Shown here: positions 30,406-40,200 of the stretch, one piece after another
Numbering within the stretch: the stretch's first letter is position 1
Layout of the letters: each line of letters starts with the position of its first letter
Origin: Hippopus hippopus
Lineage: Eukaryota > Mollusca > Bivalvia > Cardiida > Cardiidae
DNA length: 64,000 nucleotides
Assembly: GCA_946811185.2 (NCBI GenBank)
Contig: OX328106.1
Coordinates: 33,539,694-33,603,693, forward strand
Reading direction: 5' to 3'
Position numbers and translations under genes: made by a program
Notes under the pieces: model-generated
Databases searched by the model: none
The model's input: the letters and a program-made list of their open reading frames with translations, nothing else
Told to the model about the DNA's origin: nothing

Positions 30406-30830
30406 TTTAGTAGTATCTGATAGAGTTTTCCACGAAATTTTGATTTTCGATAGAAATCTGATAATAACGCCAATTACAACAAGCTCAGTATGAAAGAAAT
30501 AGACTTTTTCAACATTCAACAGACCAAAACATAGCAAATTTAAGGATTTTTTTTCCAGAATATTTCACAAACAAGCTAACCGTCTTTACTGAAAATAATT
30601 CTGTTCGTTCTGTGAAAAATGCAGTGTAATCTTGTCCACAAAAAAAATCGTTAGTTGTTACTGCGAGCGTAAGGGTAAACTCCACTTTCGTATCGTATTG
30701 GTATCAATACCTACGGCTTTGTCCACAATGTTTTCAAATGTTGTCTTCCATGGGAGTCATAAAAACATGTTATTGTTAGCTAAAGATTTTAAAGCTATTG
30801 ATTACGCTTGGCTTTGACTAGCTAACTACA

Positions 30831-31100
30831 TAATTGGCCTGCAACACGCGAAAAGGGGCATTCGGACATTTGCGTGAAATGTCATCTCGGATCAGCCTGC
30901 GCAGTCCGAGCAGGCTAATCCAAAACGACACTTTCCGTTTTTATGTAATTTTCTGTTTTGCGCAAGTCTACTGTAGCTCAAAATCTAATGTAGTCGTAAA
31001 ATGCCGTCTCGGATTAGCCTGCGCGGACTGCGCAGGCTGATCCGAGACGACACGTTACGCAAATGTCGAAATGCCCCTTTTCGCGTGTTGCAGGCCATAT
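30831..31100. repeat. Two-hairpin palindrome, family R
   Basis: Starts AATTGGCCTGCAACACGCG and ends CGCGTGTTGCAGGCCATAT. Each half contains its own hairpin ('ctcggatcagcctgcgcagt' and 'ctcggattagcctgcgcgg'), and the halves also pair with each other across 'gcgcaagtctactgtagc'. A second copy is at 42623-42890. Confidence 0.92.
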
Positions 31101-31259
31101 TAAAGACAGTTTATCCATATTGCTGTCGCTACATCTTTTATGTTAACTCTTTGACCCTGAAAATGATTAAACGCTCTATTTTGGATATCTACACAAAAAG
31201 AAAAGTCACCGTGCAAGACAAAAGATACTTTTGTGTCATGGTTTAGAGTCAGGAAGCAG

Positions 31260-31325
31260 GGCCATAGATCCGAGATCAGACTGCACACTTTATGCATTCT
31301 GATCTCAATCTTTCCCATCTCCTGC
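31260..31325. repeat. Decayed family P palindrome
   Basis: 'gatccgagatcagactgcac' and 'tgcattctgatctcaatc' arms; outer parts lost. Confidence 0.65.
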
Positions 31326-31494
31326 AGCCAAACATGCATGTCGGTGCCATGGTTATGATTGTACTTCGTATATTTCAATTATGACAAGTTTCTGTATCAT
31401 TTTTCGGTTCATTTTCGATCGTTTTTGACAAGTCATGGCCAATTATCCCTCTAAACTCTAGGTTGCTCAGCGACGTCTCATGTCGTTTGCGTAG

Positions 31495-31565
31495 AGAGTG
31501 TAGATCAAGATCATCTGACAAAAAATCGTCTACTTTGATCTTGCATTTACACCGTCCGGAACAGA
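31495..31565. repeat. Decayed family P palindrome
   Basis: 'agtgtagatcaagatcatc' and 'tgatcttgcatttacaccgt' arms around an altered tip. Confidence 0.65.
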
Positions 31566-31864
31566 TAGACTAATAATTTGATATTGCTACAATAGTGTTT
31601 TTTTCATTAATCTGCTGAACCTTTTTTTAATTCATTTGGCAATTTAAACTTTAAATGACTTTCGGAGCTGTATACATGTAAATAAAACAGCCAGTCTGAC
31701 TGAAAGTCAATCTTGCTGCAAAGTTGTGAGATGTCCGTTAACAAACTGTGTGGCTGTTTACGCTGCTACAAATGTCTCCACAATTTCATTATCATTATCA
31801 ACAACAACGAAAGAAACTTCTTCTAAAAAGTTCAATACGGTACTCAAGCATCAAGAAGGAAGAA

Positions 31865-31870
31865 TTTATT
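31865..31870 (-). promoter_or_regulatory. Possible polyadenylation signal (AATAAA) for the KY-tail gene
   Basis: AATAAA on the minus strand, about 220 nt beyond the stop codon of the 32748-32089 gene. No other copy lies nearer. Confidence 0.45.
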
Positions 31871-32088
31871 GAAGAAAGTCTCATCCAAACATCTAGCTAA
31901 CCATTCTGGGTAACAAAGAAGCAAACTGTTTGCAATTAAACGGTTTCGCCAAAACGCTTGTGTTTAGTTTAAATTTCAAAGATCAAGTACATTAATGTAA
32001 CATAATAAGCTAGTTCATTTGACATTAACATCCGAGTATATCGACAATTTGAAAACTGTATCTAAACACTGAAAAGCGCACAAACAGT

Positions 32089-32748
32089 TTAAATACAATA
32101 TTCTAACATGGTGGCATACTTCGACTCGTCTGGTTCTGTATTGGCATTTAAGGTGACTTTCTTATCTTTGAATCGTGAAAGGTCGAAGGTTCCCTCCCAG
32201 TGGTTACCCTTCTTTTCTAAATGGAACCACTCCCCGTCAGCAACCACAGCAGCGGCCTTGGCATTTGGTATGATGACATTAAACTTGACATCCTTCAAGC
32301 ACATATCCTTATTCAAGCAGAACGGCTCTTTCAAGTAACAGCCCTCCTTCCATTGCGCGTACTGCTTTGGGAACTCGAGCGCCGGGCACAATGCCTGGTC
32401 ACATCGGATCAGATAGTTGTACACATTCGGTAATGATGTTTCTTTATCCTCGGCTTTCCGAGCAAACAGCTGGAGCTTGTAGTAGTCAGAGCACGGAAAT
32501 GTGATCTTGAAGGAAAGAGTTCCATATAAAGTCTGCATAAATACGTACTTAGATTCGTCCTTCTCGGTGCGACAGTTCAGTAACTGGTGTGTAATCTTCA
32601 GAGGATACTTGGACTTGAATTTAATCTCGACCTCGTTACTATCGGTCACAATCTCTGGATCCATGTGGCTGAAAGTCGTAAGCCCGATCTCCGACATCGC
32701 CGGCTGTGCTCCCAGGTAACCCGGTGGAAGATTTGGTCTCGTCGGCAT
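32089..32748 (-). CDS. KY/hillarin-type C-terminal Ig-like protein, uninterrupted
   Basis: An open frame of 219 aa from ATG at 32748, with an in-frame TAA 15 bases upstream, to a TAA at 32089. It matches the C-terminal tail of kyphoscoliosis-peptidase (KY/hillarin) proteins: LPPGYLGAQPAMSEIGL at the start, a first Ig-like domain (about 25-115, ending NVYNYLIRC), then a second (about 145-219, AVVADGEWFHLEKKGNHWEG and KVTLNANTEPDESKY). The transglutaminase-like Cys-His-Asp domain found in full-length family members (over 500 aa) is absent. Family members bind cytoskeletal partners such as filamins, so a scaffold or decoy role is possible; that is inference. Eight cysteines are present. It could also be the last exon of a longer gene with an unrecognised upstream acceptor, but none joins in frame because of the upstream stop. 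Confidence 0.82.
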   Translation of the reverse strand: MPTRPNLPPGYLGAQPAMSEIGLTTFSHMDPEIVTDSNEVEIKFKSKYPLKITHQLLNCRTEKDESKYVFMQTLYGTLSFKITFPCSDYYKLQLFARKAEDKETSLPNVYNYLIRCDQALCPALEFPKQYAQWKEGCYLKEPFCLNKDMCLKDVKFNVIIPNAKAAAVVADGEWFHLEKKGNHWEGTFDLSRFKDKKVTLNANTEPDESKYATMLEYCI

Positions 32749-32780
32749 GATTTGTAGTGAGAATTAACCGAAATACACGA

Positions 32781-32790
32781 AATATATATC
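32781..32790 (-). promoter_or_regulatory. TATA-like box upstream of the KY-tail gene
   Basis: GATATATATT on the minus strand about 40 nt before the start codon. The position is plausible only if the 5' UTR is very short; AT-rich background makes chance likely. Confidence 0.25.
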
Positions 32791-33212
32791 AGTTTGTATC
32801 TATAATATCTTCACGGAAAGTATTTCACAAAAGGTTACAGGAAAGTATTATCTTTTGATTCTAAATTGCTCACTTAAAATTCCAGTGTACGTCTGATACC
32901 GCTGCCAACCTGAGATATTGTGCGCACGCTGAATAGAAAACTGCGATTAGTTCATAGAACCGACTTACCCTTAACATGAAACATAACACCGCCTCGTAAC
33001 AAAGGTACAGCCGACGATTTGGGGAATCATCCTCGTAATATATGTGTAATCCAAATGAACTCAGAGTTGATACACGGATGCAAGGGAAAAGTTTTGCATA
33101 GCTGAGGAACTGGTTCGATTCTCACCATGACGAAATTCCTTCCGAGTATCTATGATAGTCATTCATACTTCTCTCGACCCTATTTAGAAGGAAAAGCAGC
33201 AAGTGATTGTTA

Positions 33213-33432
33213 AGAATGTTGTCCGAAGTACTGATAAAAGAAACTCCATAGTTCGTATTCGCCAACCAGAATGTTGTCCGAAGTACTGATAAAAGAAACT
33301 CCATAGTTCGTATTCGCCAACCAGAATGTTGTCCGAAGTACTGGTAAAACAAACTCCATAGTTCGTATTCGCCAACCAGAATGTTGTCCGAAGTACTGGT
33401 AAAACAAACCCCATAGTTCGTATTCGCCAACC
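33213..33432. repeat. 55-bp tandem repeat, four copies
   Basis: Units start at 33213, 33268, 33323 and 33378 and differ at only a few bases. Each unit fuses a SINE segment (GTACTGATAAAAGAAACTCC) to the terminus of a family S element (GTTCGTATTCGCCAACC). Frames open in three registers over this tract only because of the periodicity. Confidence 0.95.
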
Positions 33433-33605
33433 GTTCTTAAGAACATTCTTATTCTTCTTCTTAACAGTTTTTTTTTAATTTCATAAATTAACGCAATTTC
33501 AGATTGGCTGGAAATAGTTTATCCAATCAGAAGTTGCGTTACTCTTTAAATTTAGAACAAGGCTTGGAATAAAGTTAAGAATTATTGGTGAATGCGGACC
33601 CAGAA
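33428..33605. repeat. Foldback MITE, family S
   Basis: 'gccaaccgttcttaagaac' pairs with 'aagttaagaattattggtga'. The interior is 'attaacgcaatttcagattgg' split by 'aaatagtttatccaatcag'. It adjoins the 55-bp tandem array made from its end. Confidence 0.8.
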
Positions 33606-33800
33606 AAGCATGATTATATTTCAAGCCCTGTACGTTAATGATTGGGCTACCGGCCTGGGCAAAAGATACACAAATGAAAAGGGCGTTATTAAAGAAATCA
33701 AACAAGTGATGACAAAAAAAAAAGATGCTCGAAGGTCTATAGTTTTGCCTAACCAAATTCGAAAATCGAACCCACGACCTCTAGTAGAGGAGTTTGATAG
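33595..33800 (-). mobile_element. tRNA-headed SINE remnant, reverse orientation
   Basis: Minus-strand reading gives CTCTACTAGAGGTCGTGGG, a B-box-like GGGTTCGATTTTCG and then degenerate body sequence. No clear A box. Confidence 0.45.
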
Positions 33801-33821
33801 AAGTTATGGTGTGATTAGACA

Positions 33822-34052
33822 TTAACTCCTCACTTAATGACAATATTTCAGACTGGTCCAAATTCAAAGCATCAGCCGATAACTGATAAAACGGTGCTTA
33901 AATGATGGGACTTGTATCAGAAAGGTTAGAAAACATTGTGGGAAAAGGAGAAAATGCTGGTTACCAGCATTTTCTCCTTTTCCCCACAATGTTTTTAAAT
34001 GCCTTCTACCTCAGGGTCGTTGAAACTCTAGCTTTTGTGGTAAAGTGTTTAA
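33822..34052 (+). repeat. TTAA hairpin MITE, family H (full length)
   Basis: 231 bp from TTAACTCCTCACTTAATGAC to GTGGTAAAGTGTTTAA. The central hairpin is perfect: 'acattgtgggaaaaggagaa' / 'ttctccttttccccacaatg' around AATGCTGGTTACCAGCATT. Confidence 0.9.
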
Positions 34053-34369
34053 GAATCAGAGTGGGCGAAATTTCAGTATAGAAGAACAGCGGTAAATTCT
34101 AGGCAGATCTTACTCTGCGGCAAAAACGAACAATCTCCAGGTAAACTTCCTCATACTTGCGCATCCTCGTTAATTAACTTCGATTGCAACTACCTATTCT
34201 ATCAAATCCGCGTGCATTACCATGGAAATATTCAAAATAGAGACGTTAATTTGTTTTTCAGATGTTACTTTTTGAGCGGGGGTGCGGGGGGGGGGTTTCC
34301 TTCGTAATATCAAGCCATATTCTAGGGTGGCCCGTACAGGCTTTCATGGCTTTATTCGTTGTGATGTCA

Positions 34370-34560
34370 TGATTGATTGATTGATTGATTGAATCAGATC
34401 ACGGCGTTAGATCAAATATTCATGTAACGATATACGTCCTGGGTTCCACCAATACTAGGCTAGGGCTCTGAAGTACCCAAGGGCACTCCAACGAAAAACC
34501 CTGAGCATCCAATGGGGCTCGAACCCAGGGTCTCCAGGTTACTAGTCCTACGCATAACCA
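34370..34560 (-). mobile_element. (TTGA)n tract and decayed SINE-like element
   Basis: (TTGA)n at 34372-34393 is followed by minus-strand tRNA-like remains ('ggctcgaacccagggtctcc' on the plus strand). The same arrangement, with 'gaagtacccaagggcactcc', is seen at 17230-17350. Confidence 0.55.
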
Positions 34561-34842
34561 CGATGTCATGAATCGAAACAAAAAAGTTTTCGACCAAGGT
34601 ACATTTTTACCATTCTCAGCTTATTTCGCTAGAATTTTCTTAATTTGAAGTTGACACATGCGCAATTTCTTTTTGGCTAGGGACAGAACATGTGCTTTCG
34701 CGGACGGAACAAGATGGATCTTGGATCTGCGCCGTCCACTTGTTGGTCAAGCTTAAAGAATTTAAAAAAAAAAACTGGTATTTAAGTTTGAGGGATTGTA
34801 TTTCGAAGGGTGAATGCGAAATTATTCCATGTGAAAGCATCG

Positions 34843-34914
34843 TTTTATGATCTTGTTTAGATATGTTTGTTGAATTCAATCACACAATTCAGCACAACAT
34901 ATCTAAACAAGATG
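34843..34914. repeat. Short inverted repeat
   Basis: ATCTTGTTTAGATATGTTTG pairs with AACATATCTAAACAAGAT across 'aattcaatcacacaattc'. Confidence 0.8.
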
Positions 34915-35039
34915 ATCTAACAGTGCTTTTCACAGAAATGAGGTCTTTTCGCTCTCCTGTAAAATTTCCATAATGCAGATGGAATAGAGTCGCATTCATC
35001 CCTCGGTTTTCAGTCGTCGAGAGAGTTCAAGTTTATATA

Positions 35040-35274
35040 AACCATGCTCTTTGAAAACGGGGCTTAATGCATCTTCGTGATGCATGATACCAAGCATGCC
35101 ATCATATAATTACGGATACATTTTGTAAAACTATCGACTGAATCATGATGTATATTGGTCCTTTGACATGCAGAAAATTGATAGCAAAAAGTTTCCGACC
35201 AGTCCGCCCAGGTTGACATGGGTCGATTCTTTTGCAAATGCATTAAGCTCCCTCTTCACAGAGCATGGCTCATA
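35040..35274 (-). repeat. Palindromic MITE, family Q
   Basis: Starts 'aaccatgctctttgaaaacg' and ends 'cacagagcatggctcat'. One arm of the central hairpin is deleted ('gaccagtccgcccaggttg'). Confidence 0.8.
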
Positions 35275-35324
35275 AATTTGTTGCTAAAATGGTTAACCTA
35301 AGTAACAAATAAACGAGCTGCCGA

Positions 35325-35660
35325 GGTCATTTGTGGTACTTGTGAGGGAGGTGGATTTGTAGATCCTGGCTTTGATCCTCACCGTAGACTCGGATTTTTC
35401 TTTGGAGTGGTTTTGGTCGAGTTGATACAGAGAACTTAACTCCAAGCACTTGGGTGTAGAACTTTACTCCACTGAGATCATTGGTGTTCGTGCGAGTTTC
35501 CTTGTAAAAGACATTTCAGACCCTACAGGTGAAACCAGGACCCTACTGGTGAAACCAGAACATATGTGAAAGAGTAAACTGTCTCCGTAATAATTATGGC
35601 CGAATTCATGTTGAAAGCGCCGTAAAACACCATTCAATCTAACATTCAATCAAAGTTCCT
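35325..35660 (+). mobile_element. SINE-like repeat (second SINE type)
   Basis: 'ggatttgtagatcctggctt', 'gatcctcaccgtagac', 'caagcacttgggtgtagaac', 'gtgaaaccagga' and a 3' end 'gaaagcgccgtaaaacacc' with CAATCAAAG. It shares layout with the element at 58270-58510. Confidence 0.6.
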
Positions 35661-35694
35661 ACCTGTTTCCCCTAGATTTTACTAAAATGTATCT

Positions 35695-35817
35695 TTACAA
35701 TAATTTAGTAACCACCATTCTTATCTGGTCGACTTCATCTTCAACTAAAGTGTTCCTTCAAAATGGTTTATTCGTCGTGGCTCCTATGTGGTCGAATTCA
35801 ACATCTGTCCATTTTTT
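35695..35817 (-). pseudogene. Two degenerate tandem copies of the FAHD2 terminal exon
   Basis: On the minus strand, 35817-35758 reads KKWTDVEFDHIGATTNKPF and stop, and 35754-35695 reads NTLVEDEVDQIRMVVTKLL and stop. Both align along their length with the real last exon at 37247-37185 ([20 protein letters not shown] and stop). The two units are spaced by 63 bp, the length of that exon including its stop. Neither has a good CAG acceptor in the right phase. They lie about 1.4 kb downstream of the intact exon. Confidence 0.8.
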
Positions 35818-35982
35818 TGTTTCTTTCAAATATTTTGGCAAACACTATTCCTGTCTATTTGTGCATTTGTACTAGGTCCACTACAAACACACTGAAGAGG
35901 TTTTACAGAATTTGGAAAGTTTTGTATATGAATATTTTGAAATGTAATACATCGGTTCTTTTTTTAGTATTATTATTATTAT

Positions 35983-36345
35983 ACCCCCCACAACGAAGTG
36001 GAGAGGGGTATACTGGAATCGCCATGGCTGTCTGTCCATCTGTCCGTCCGTCCGTCTGTACGTCCGTCTGTCCGTAGACACAAATTTGTCCGCGGAAATT
36101 CTCCGACAGTTTTTCAGGTACTGAACTCAAATTTACACACAGTGTTCCTATATATATGAAGTTGTGTATGTGCAATTTCCATGATCCTGCTGCGATTTGT
36201 TGCGGAATTATTTCCCCTTGAACTTTTTTTCAACTCTTCCTTTTGTACTAAACCATTCTGCATTCTGTGACAAAGACCTGTTTTGTGACAAGGAGCTGGT
36301 GTGGGGTATGATCACGTTTAGTGATAGCTCTAGTTTGCTTAACTC
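35983..36345. repeat. GTCCGTCC-containing dispersed repeat
   Basis: Starts 'taccccccacaacgaagtgg' then 'aggggtatactggaatcgcc' and a (GTCC/GTCT)n tract. Ends 'ggtgtggggtatgatcacg'. A related but distinct element is at 54177. It is probably a non-autonomous transposon; class not determined. Confidence 0.65.
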
Positions 36346-36573
36346 TTTACAAAACTAGATCTACAAAATTTTAGACCTGTCCAAACTGAAAGAAATGGTA
36401 AACGAACAATTAAATGTGGCTACAATGATGGGATTTTGTCTGTGAAAGGCAGAAAACATTGTCGGAAAAGGAGAAAATGCTGGTTACCAGCATTTTCTCC
36501 TTTTCCGACAATGTTTTTATAAACCATCTCTATTAAGGTCATTGAAACTCAGGATTGTGTGTTAAAGGGTTAA
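36339..36573 (+). repeat. TTAA hairpin MITE, family H (full length)
   Basis: TTAACTCTTTACAAAACTAG at the left and GTGTTAAAGGGTTAA at the right. The hairpin arms 'acattgtcggaaaaggagaa' / 'ttctccttttccgacaatg' carry a matched substitution (TCGG/CCGA instead of TGGG/CCCA). This copy sits at the left boundary of the CpG-poor region. Confidence 0.9.
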
Positions 36574-37003
36574 AGGAGCATTAAACCATATTTTGACCCA
36601 AATGTTTACTACATGTATTTCTATATATAATTTAATTTCAAAGCCAGTTTTGCATGTAAATAAAATTTAAGTGTACTTGCTAAGATTTCTAAGAAACTTG
36701 CAAAAAAGAATCTGGTTCAATGTCCCTTAAATTGTTGTTTTATACCTGCGTTATCCAAAGCTTGTTTACCTCGTTCACTGCCAAATACACAAACTAAATC
36801 TCTTTCAATGGCTGAAAATACAATCCACTGCAACTCAGTAAGACTTTTACCTTATATGCTTGGCTAAGCAAGTGGACGATATAGATCTAAGATCAGACTA
36901 CATGCTCTGTGCAGTTTGATCTTGATCTATGCATCTGCAGATGCCATTGTTAACGGCCATAGTGCTGAAAGGTTCAAATCTGGCAAGGTGACACATTGTC
37001 ACT

Positions 37004-37067
37004 ATTAACTATAATCACTGTTGTTATCTGGACAACTTGGTCTCCAACTACATGTACATCATCTTTT
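37004..37067 (-). pseudogene. Degenerate FAHD2 terminal-exon copy
   Basis: Minus-strand reading AAAGATGATGTACATGTAGT and onward to CAGATAACAACAGTGATTA aligns with the intact exon, with a 6-bp insertion. It reads DVHVVGDQVVQITTVIIV with the acceptor CAG replaced by GTG and no stop in place. It starts about 118 bp downstream of the true exon. Confidence 0.75.
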
Positions 37068-37184
37068 CACAATAAAAAAGAAAAGTAACTTCTGTGTAAC
37101 ACGTTGTTTAATATGAGATCCTTGCTAGAATGTGACAACAAATTTCAGCTGTACATTTTCTTGTCCAACGAAATTGTCCTTTTA

Positions 37185-37247
37185 TCACAGTATTTTAGTA
37201 ACCACTGTTCCTATCTGGTCCACTTCGACTTCAACTACATCACCTTT
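37185..37247 (-). CDS. FAHD2: FAHD2 coding exon 7 (terminal)
   Basis: 63 bp, acceptor TTATTCCAG. Encodes [20 protein letters not shown] and TGA. No AATAAA was recognised shortly downstream. Confidence 0.93.
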   Translation of the reverse strand, partial: KGDVVEVEVDQIGTVVTKIL

Positions 37248-40200
37248 CTGGAATAAAAGAAAAAAAAACTGTCAAATACAACAAATACAATCACAAGTTC
37301 TAAGACTCAAGGATTAAGTTTTTTAAAAACATTTTCAAGCATTATCTCTTTTTGCGAGTATGTTTTCTATCTTTGAAAAGGACCAACAGCTGAGAAACAA
37401 TACAATTCTGGGCCTGTCTACATCTACAGCACTTACAGACAACAAGTTACATGTGGCTCAATTTCAAAATCTTTTCTTTGAATGGATAGAAAATATTGTA
37501 AGAAAAGAAGAAAATGCTGGTTACCAGCAATGTATTCTAAATACCTCTACCTAAAGGTGGTCAAAATTCAAGATTATTTTGCAGAGGGTTGAACCCTTTA
37601 AAATGTCCCCAATTTCATAAATTGCATTTTCAAACATGTCATTGTTTAATCATCAAAGTGTCTGATTGTATAGATCAAGGACCATTTAAAATGTCTCATA
37701 CATTGCATTTTCAAAGCTGTAATTGTTTAATCATCAAAGTATCTAATTGTATGGATCCAGGATTTAACAGCATGTTTTGCATTCTGTCCAAAAAAGTAAC
37801 CAAACTTATGTTTGCCACCCTGAAGGTTAAGCCCATGATTTGATTGGTTGTTCTTTAACTATCATCCCAACCAGTTGCCCATACGGCTGACACCCTAAGA
37901 AGGCTGTTAGTTATGCTACAAGGAAAAGTATAAGATACTGGACAAAATCCATCCCAAGTTACCCCTGCTTGGTGTATAGCACTGTCACACAGTCCCTAGG
38001 TTGAAAGTCTTATCTGAAAGACTATTAGTAATTTTAGATGGCCAGCCGTGGGAATGGAATCCACACCCTAAAGTGACTCAAGTCTCATCAACCACCATTT
38101 GTGCCATTCAGACTGGTCAAAAAATGCTCATGGAACTGATACTTACCTTTAAATACTCTGGAGGTTTTCTAAAACACCCAACACCAGGTGGCGTTCCAGT
38201 CAAGATGAGGTCACCTGGGTACAAGGTCATAAATCTGTATAAATAATGAAAAAGTAAAGGAAACTCTTGAAAAAGTGACCTGATTCTTCTTGTTTCTGAG
38301 CCTAATTCTTTCAACAGCCAAATCACATAATATTCTTCAGCACAATGAAATATACTGCTATGTAGTTTTCAAAAATTTGCAGTTTTTGAAAATTTTATTT
38401 TGTTTTTAGCTATATAATTGTAGATGCTCCTTTAATCCTTTATATAAAACAATCCCAAGTTTTAATGACCCTAAATTAAACATCATTTGAAAACATTCCT
38501 GAAAAAGGAGAGAATGTCTGTAACAACAATTTTCTCCTTTTTTCTGAACGTTTTCTACACATCTAAAAACAAATTTCATTTTTGATTTGTATTTATTTTG
38601 TAGTCTGCAACTGCTTTGAATTTGGAAAATTCTAATTCTTTGTCATTTGGTAAAGAGCTAAAGGGACTCTATGCATATTTTTATATTCTAACCAAACTTC
38701 AAGATTATTCATTACCAAATAATTCAATATTAGTTTTTTTCATGGACATTGGCGAGTTCTGATTGGCTGAAAAAAAAATTCCATAGCTCCATGAAAAAAA
38801 AATCAGCAGTGCCGGAACTACCGTACTTTTGCAGACAAACTAATGTAAATAAACATGTAAACAAGATTTCATAATGTTTTTCGTTCTGATTTTACATCGA
38901 GTCCGAAGTTCAAATTGCTAGCTGAATTTATTTTTTATGAATACTGAAAAAAAAAAAAAAAAAAATCCAACAATAAATTCAAAGAGAGAGCTGAAAACTT
39001 ATTGTTACTCTGTTGGGTTTAAACAATCTTATTTTCAACTTAATTCTAGCGTATTGAACTTCTAATAATAAATCCACTCAATCTGCAAATGTTCAATACT
39101 ATAATGACATCATGAATTACGTCATTTTTACGTCATGAAGGTGCAGTTTTACTGCGCTATGAAATATCAATGAAAAGGACAGTAAATAAATATGCAATGT
39201 TGGACTTACCAAAAAAAAAGCAGTTAGAATTATTTAAGTGCATATTTGTTGTCTGTGATATTGAATTATAAGGTTTGCGGTTTCATACAAAAGTGTGATT
39301 AGGTTTTTTTTTCATACCTCCATGAAAACAAAAAAAATCTCTTCACTCCTTAAATATAATGTAAGGCAATAGCTGGTAAATATCAGTAAAGAAGAAACAC
39401 AAATAAAATAGTAAGAAAAAAAGGGGCTACATGGCCTCTGAAGACAATTTTGGATTCCTTGCCAGAATTCTACAAAGGTTTGTGGGAATGTCATGTGATT
39501 TATAACACAGTTTATTCCATTGTATGGGATCAAAATCAAGTAAGTATAATGGCAAGAAAATAGGCCAGGTTTCCCTATCATTTGAATGCCAAATTTGCAC
39601 CTTTGTAACCTTCCTGATACTTTAGAGAAAAGTATATGGAGAAGTATTTATCTGTATTTGACAAAAAATCAAATTCACAGAAAAAAAAGTAAAACAAAAT
39701 CCCTTTCAGCCATATTTAAATTGTTGTCTGCTTTCAATCTGGCAAAGTTTAAAATTTTGTCATCAGTTACTCAGAGAAAAAACTGGAAGCCCTTGCATCA
39801 TCATGTAAAGGTCAGAAAATATTGTGGAAAAAAGGAGAAAATCTTTCTATTCTGAAGATGAACTGGAAGACCATGCCTCATCTAATTGTGTAACTGGTAG
39901 AAAACATTGTGGAAAAAGGGAAAAATGCATCCAGTCTGAGGTTGACCTTAGAGTCCTTGTCTCACCTGGTTATGTAGGCTATAATCTGTTCTGTTTTATG
40001 GACAAGCTGGTTGGTATTGCTATCTTGTTTTGTAACTCCATTTACTCTACATCTTAGGCCTAGGTTGTGGGGATCTAGAATAGATTAACAAAATCAATTC
40101 ATTGTACAGTGTTTAACACTGTTTTCAACATTATTACAGTTGTATTGCAGCAGCCAGTGCACCTATCCATGCTTTCCTGGAATTTCTTTTACCCATACTC

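Larger units (their letters stand above)
20220..31860. other. Gene-poor repeat-rich stretch
   Basis: I found no exon with supporting splice sites or domain in this 11.6 kb. It holds MITEs of families Q, P, H, R and S, SINE fragments, a (CAGA)n tract, a tandem duplication near 27.0 kb and a long perfect-type palindrome near 30.0 kb, each listed separately. Open frames of 60-124 aa here are featureless. Confidence 0.6.

Noticed and set aside
33122..33446. Three overlapping open frames encoding repeats such as ANTNYGVSF
   Set aside because: They are produced by the 55-bp tandem repeat; period and frame shift explain them.
35881..36175. Open frames with DRRTYRRTDGQMDRQ-type repeats
   Set aside because: Product of the (GTCC)n/(GTCT)n simple repeat inside a dispersed element.
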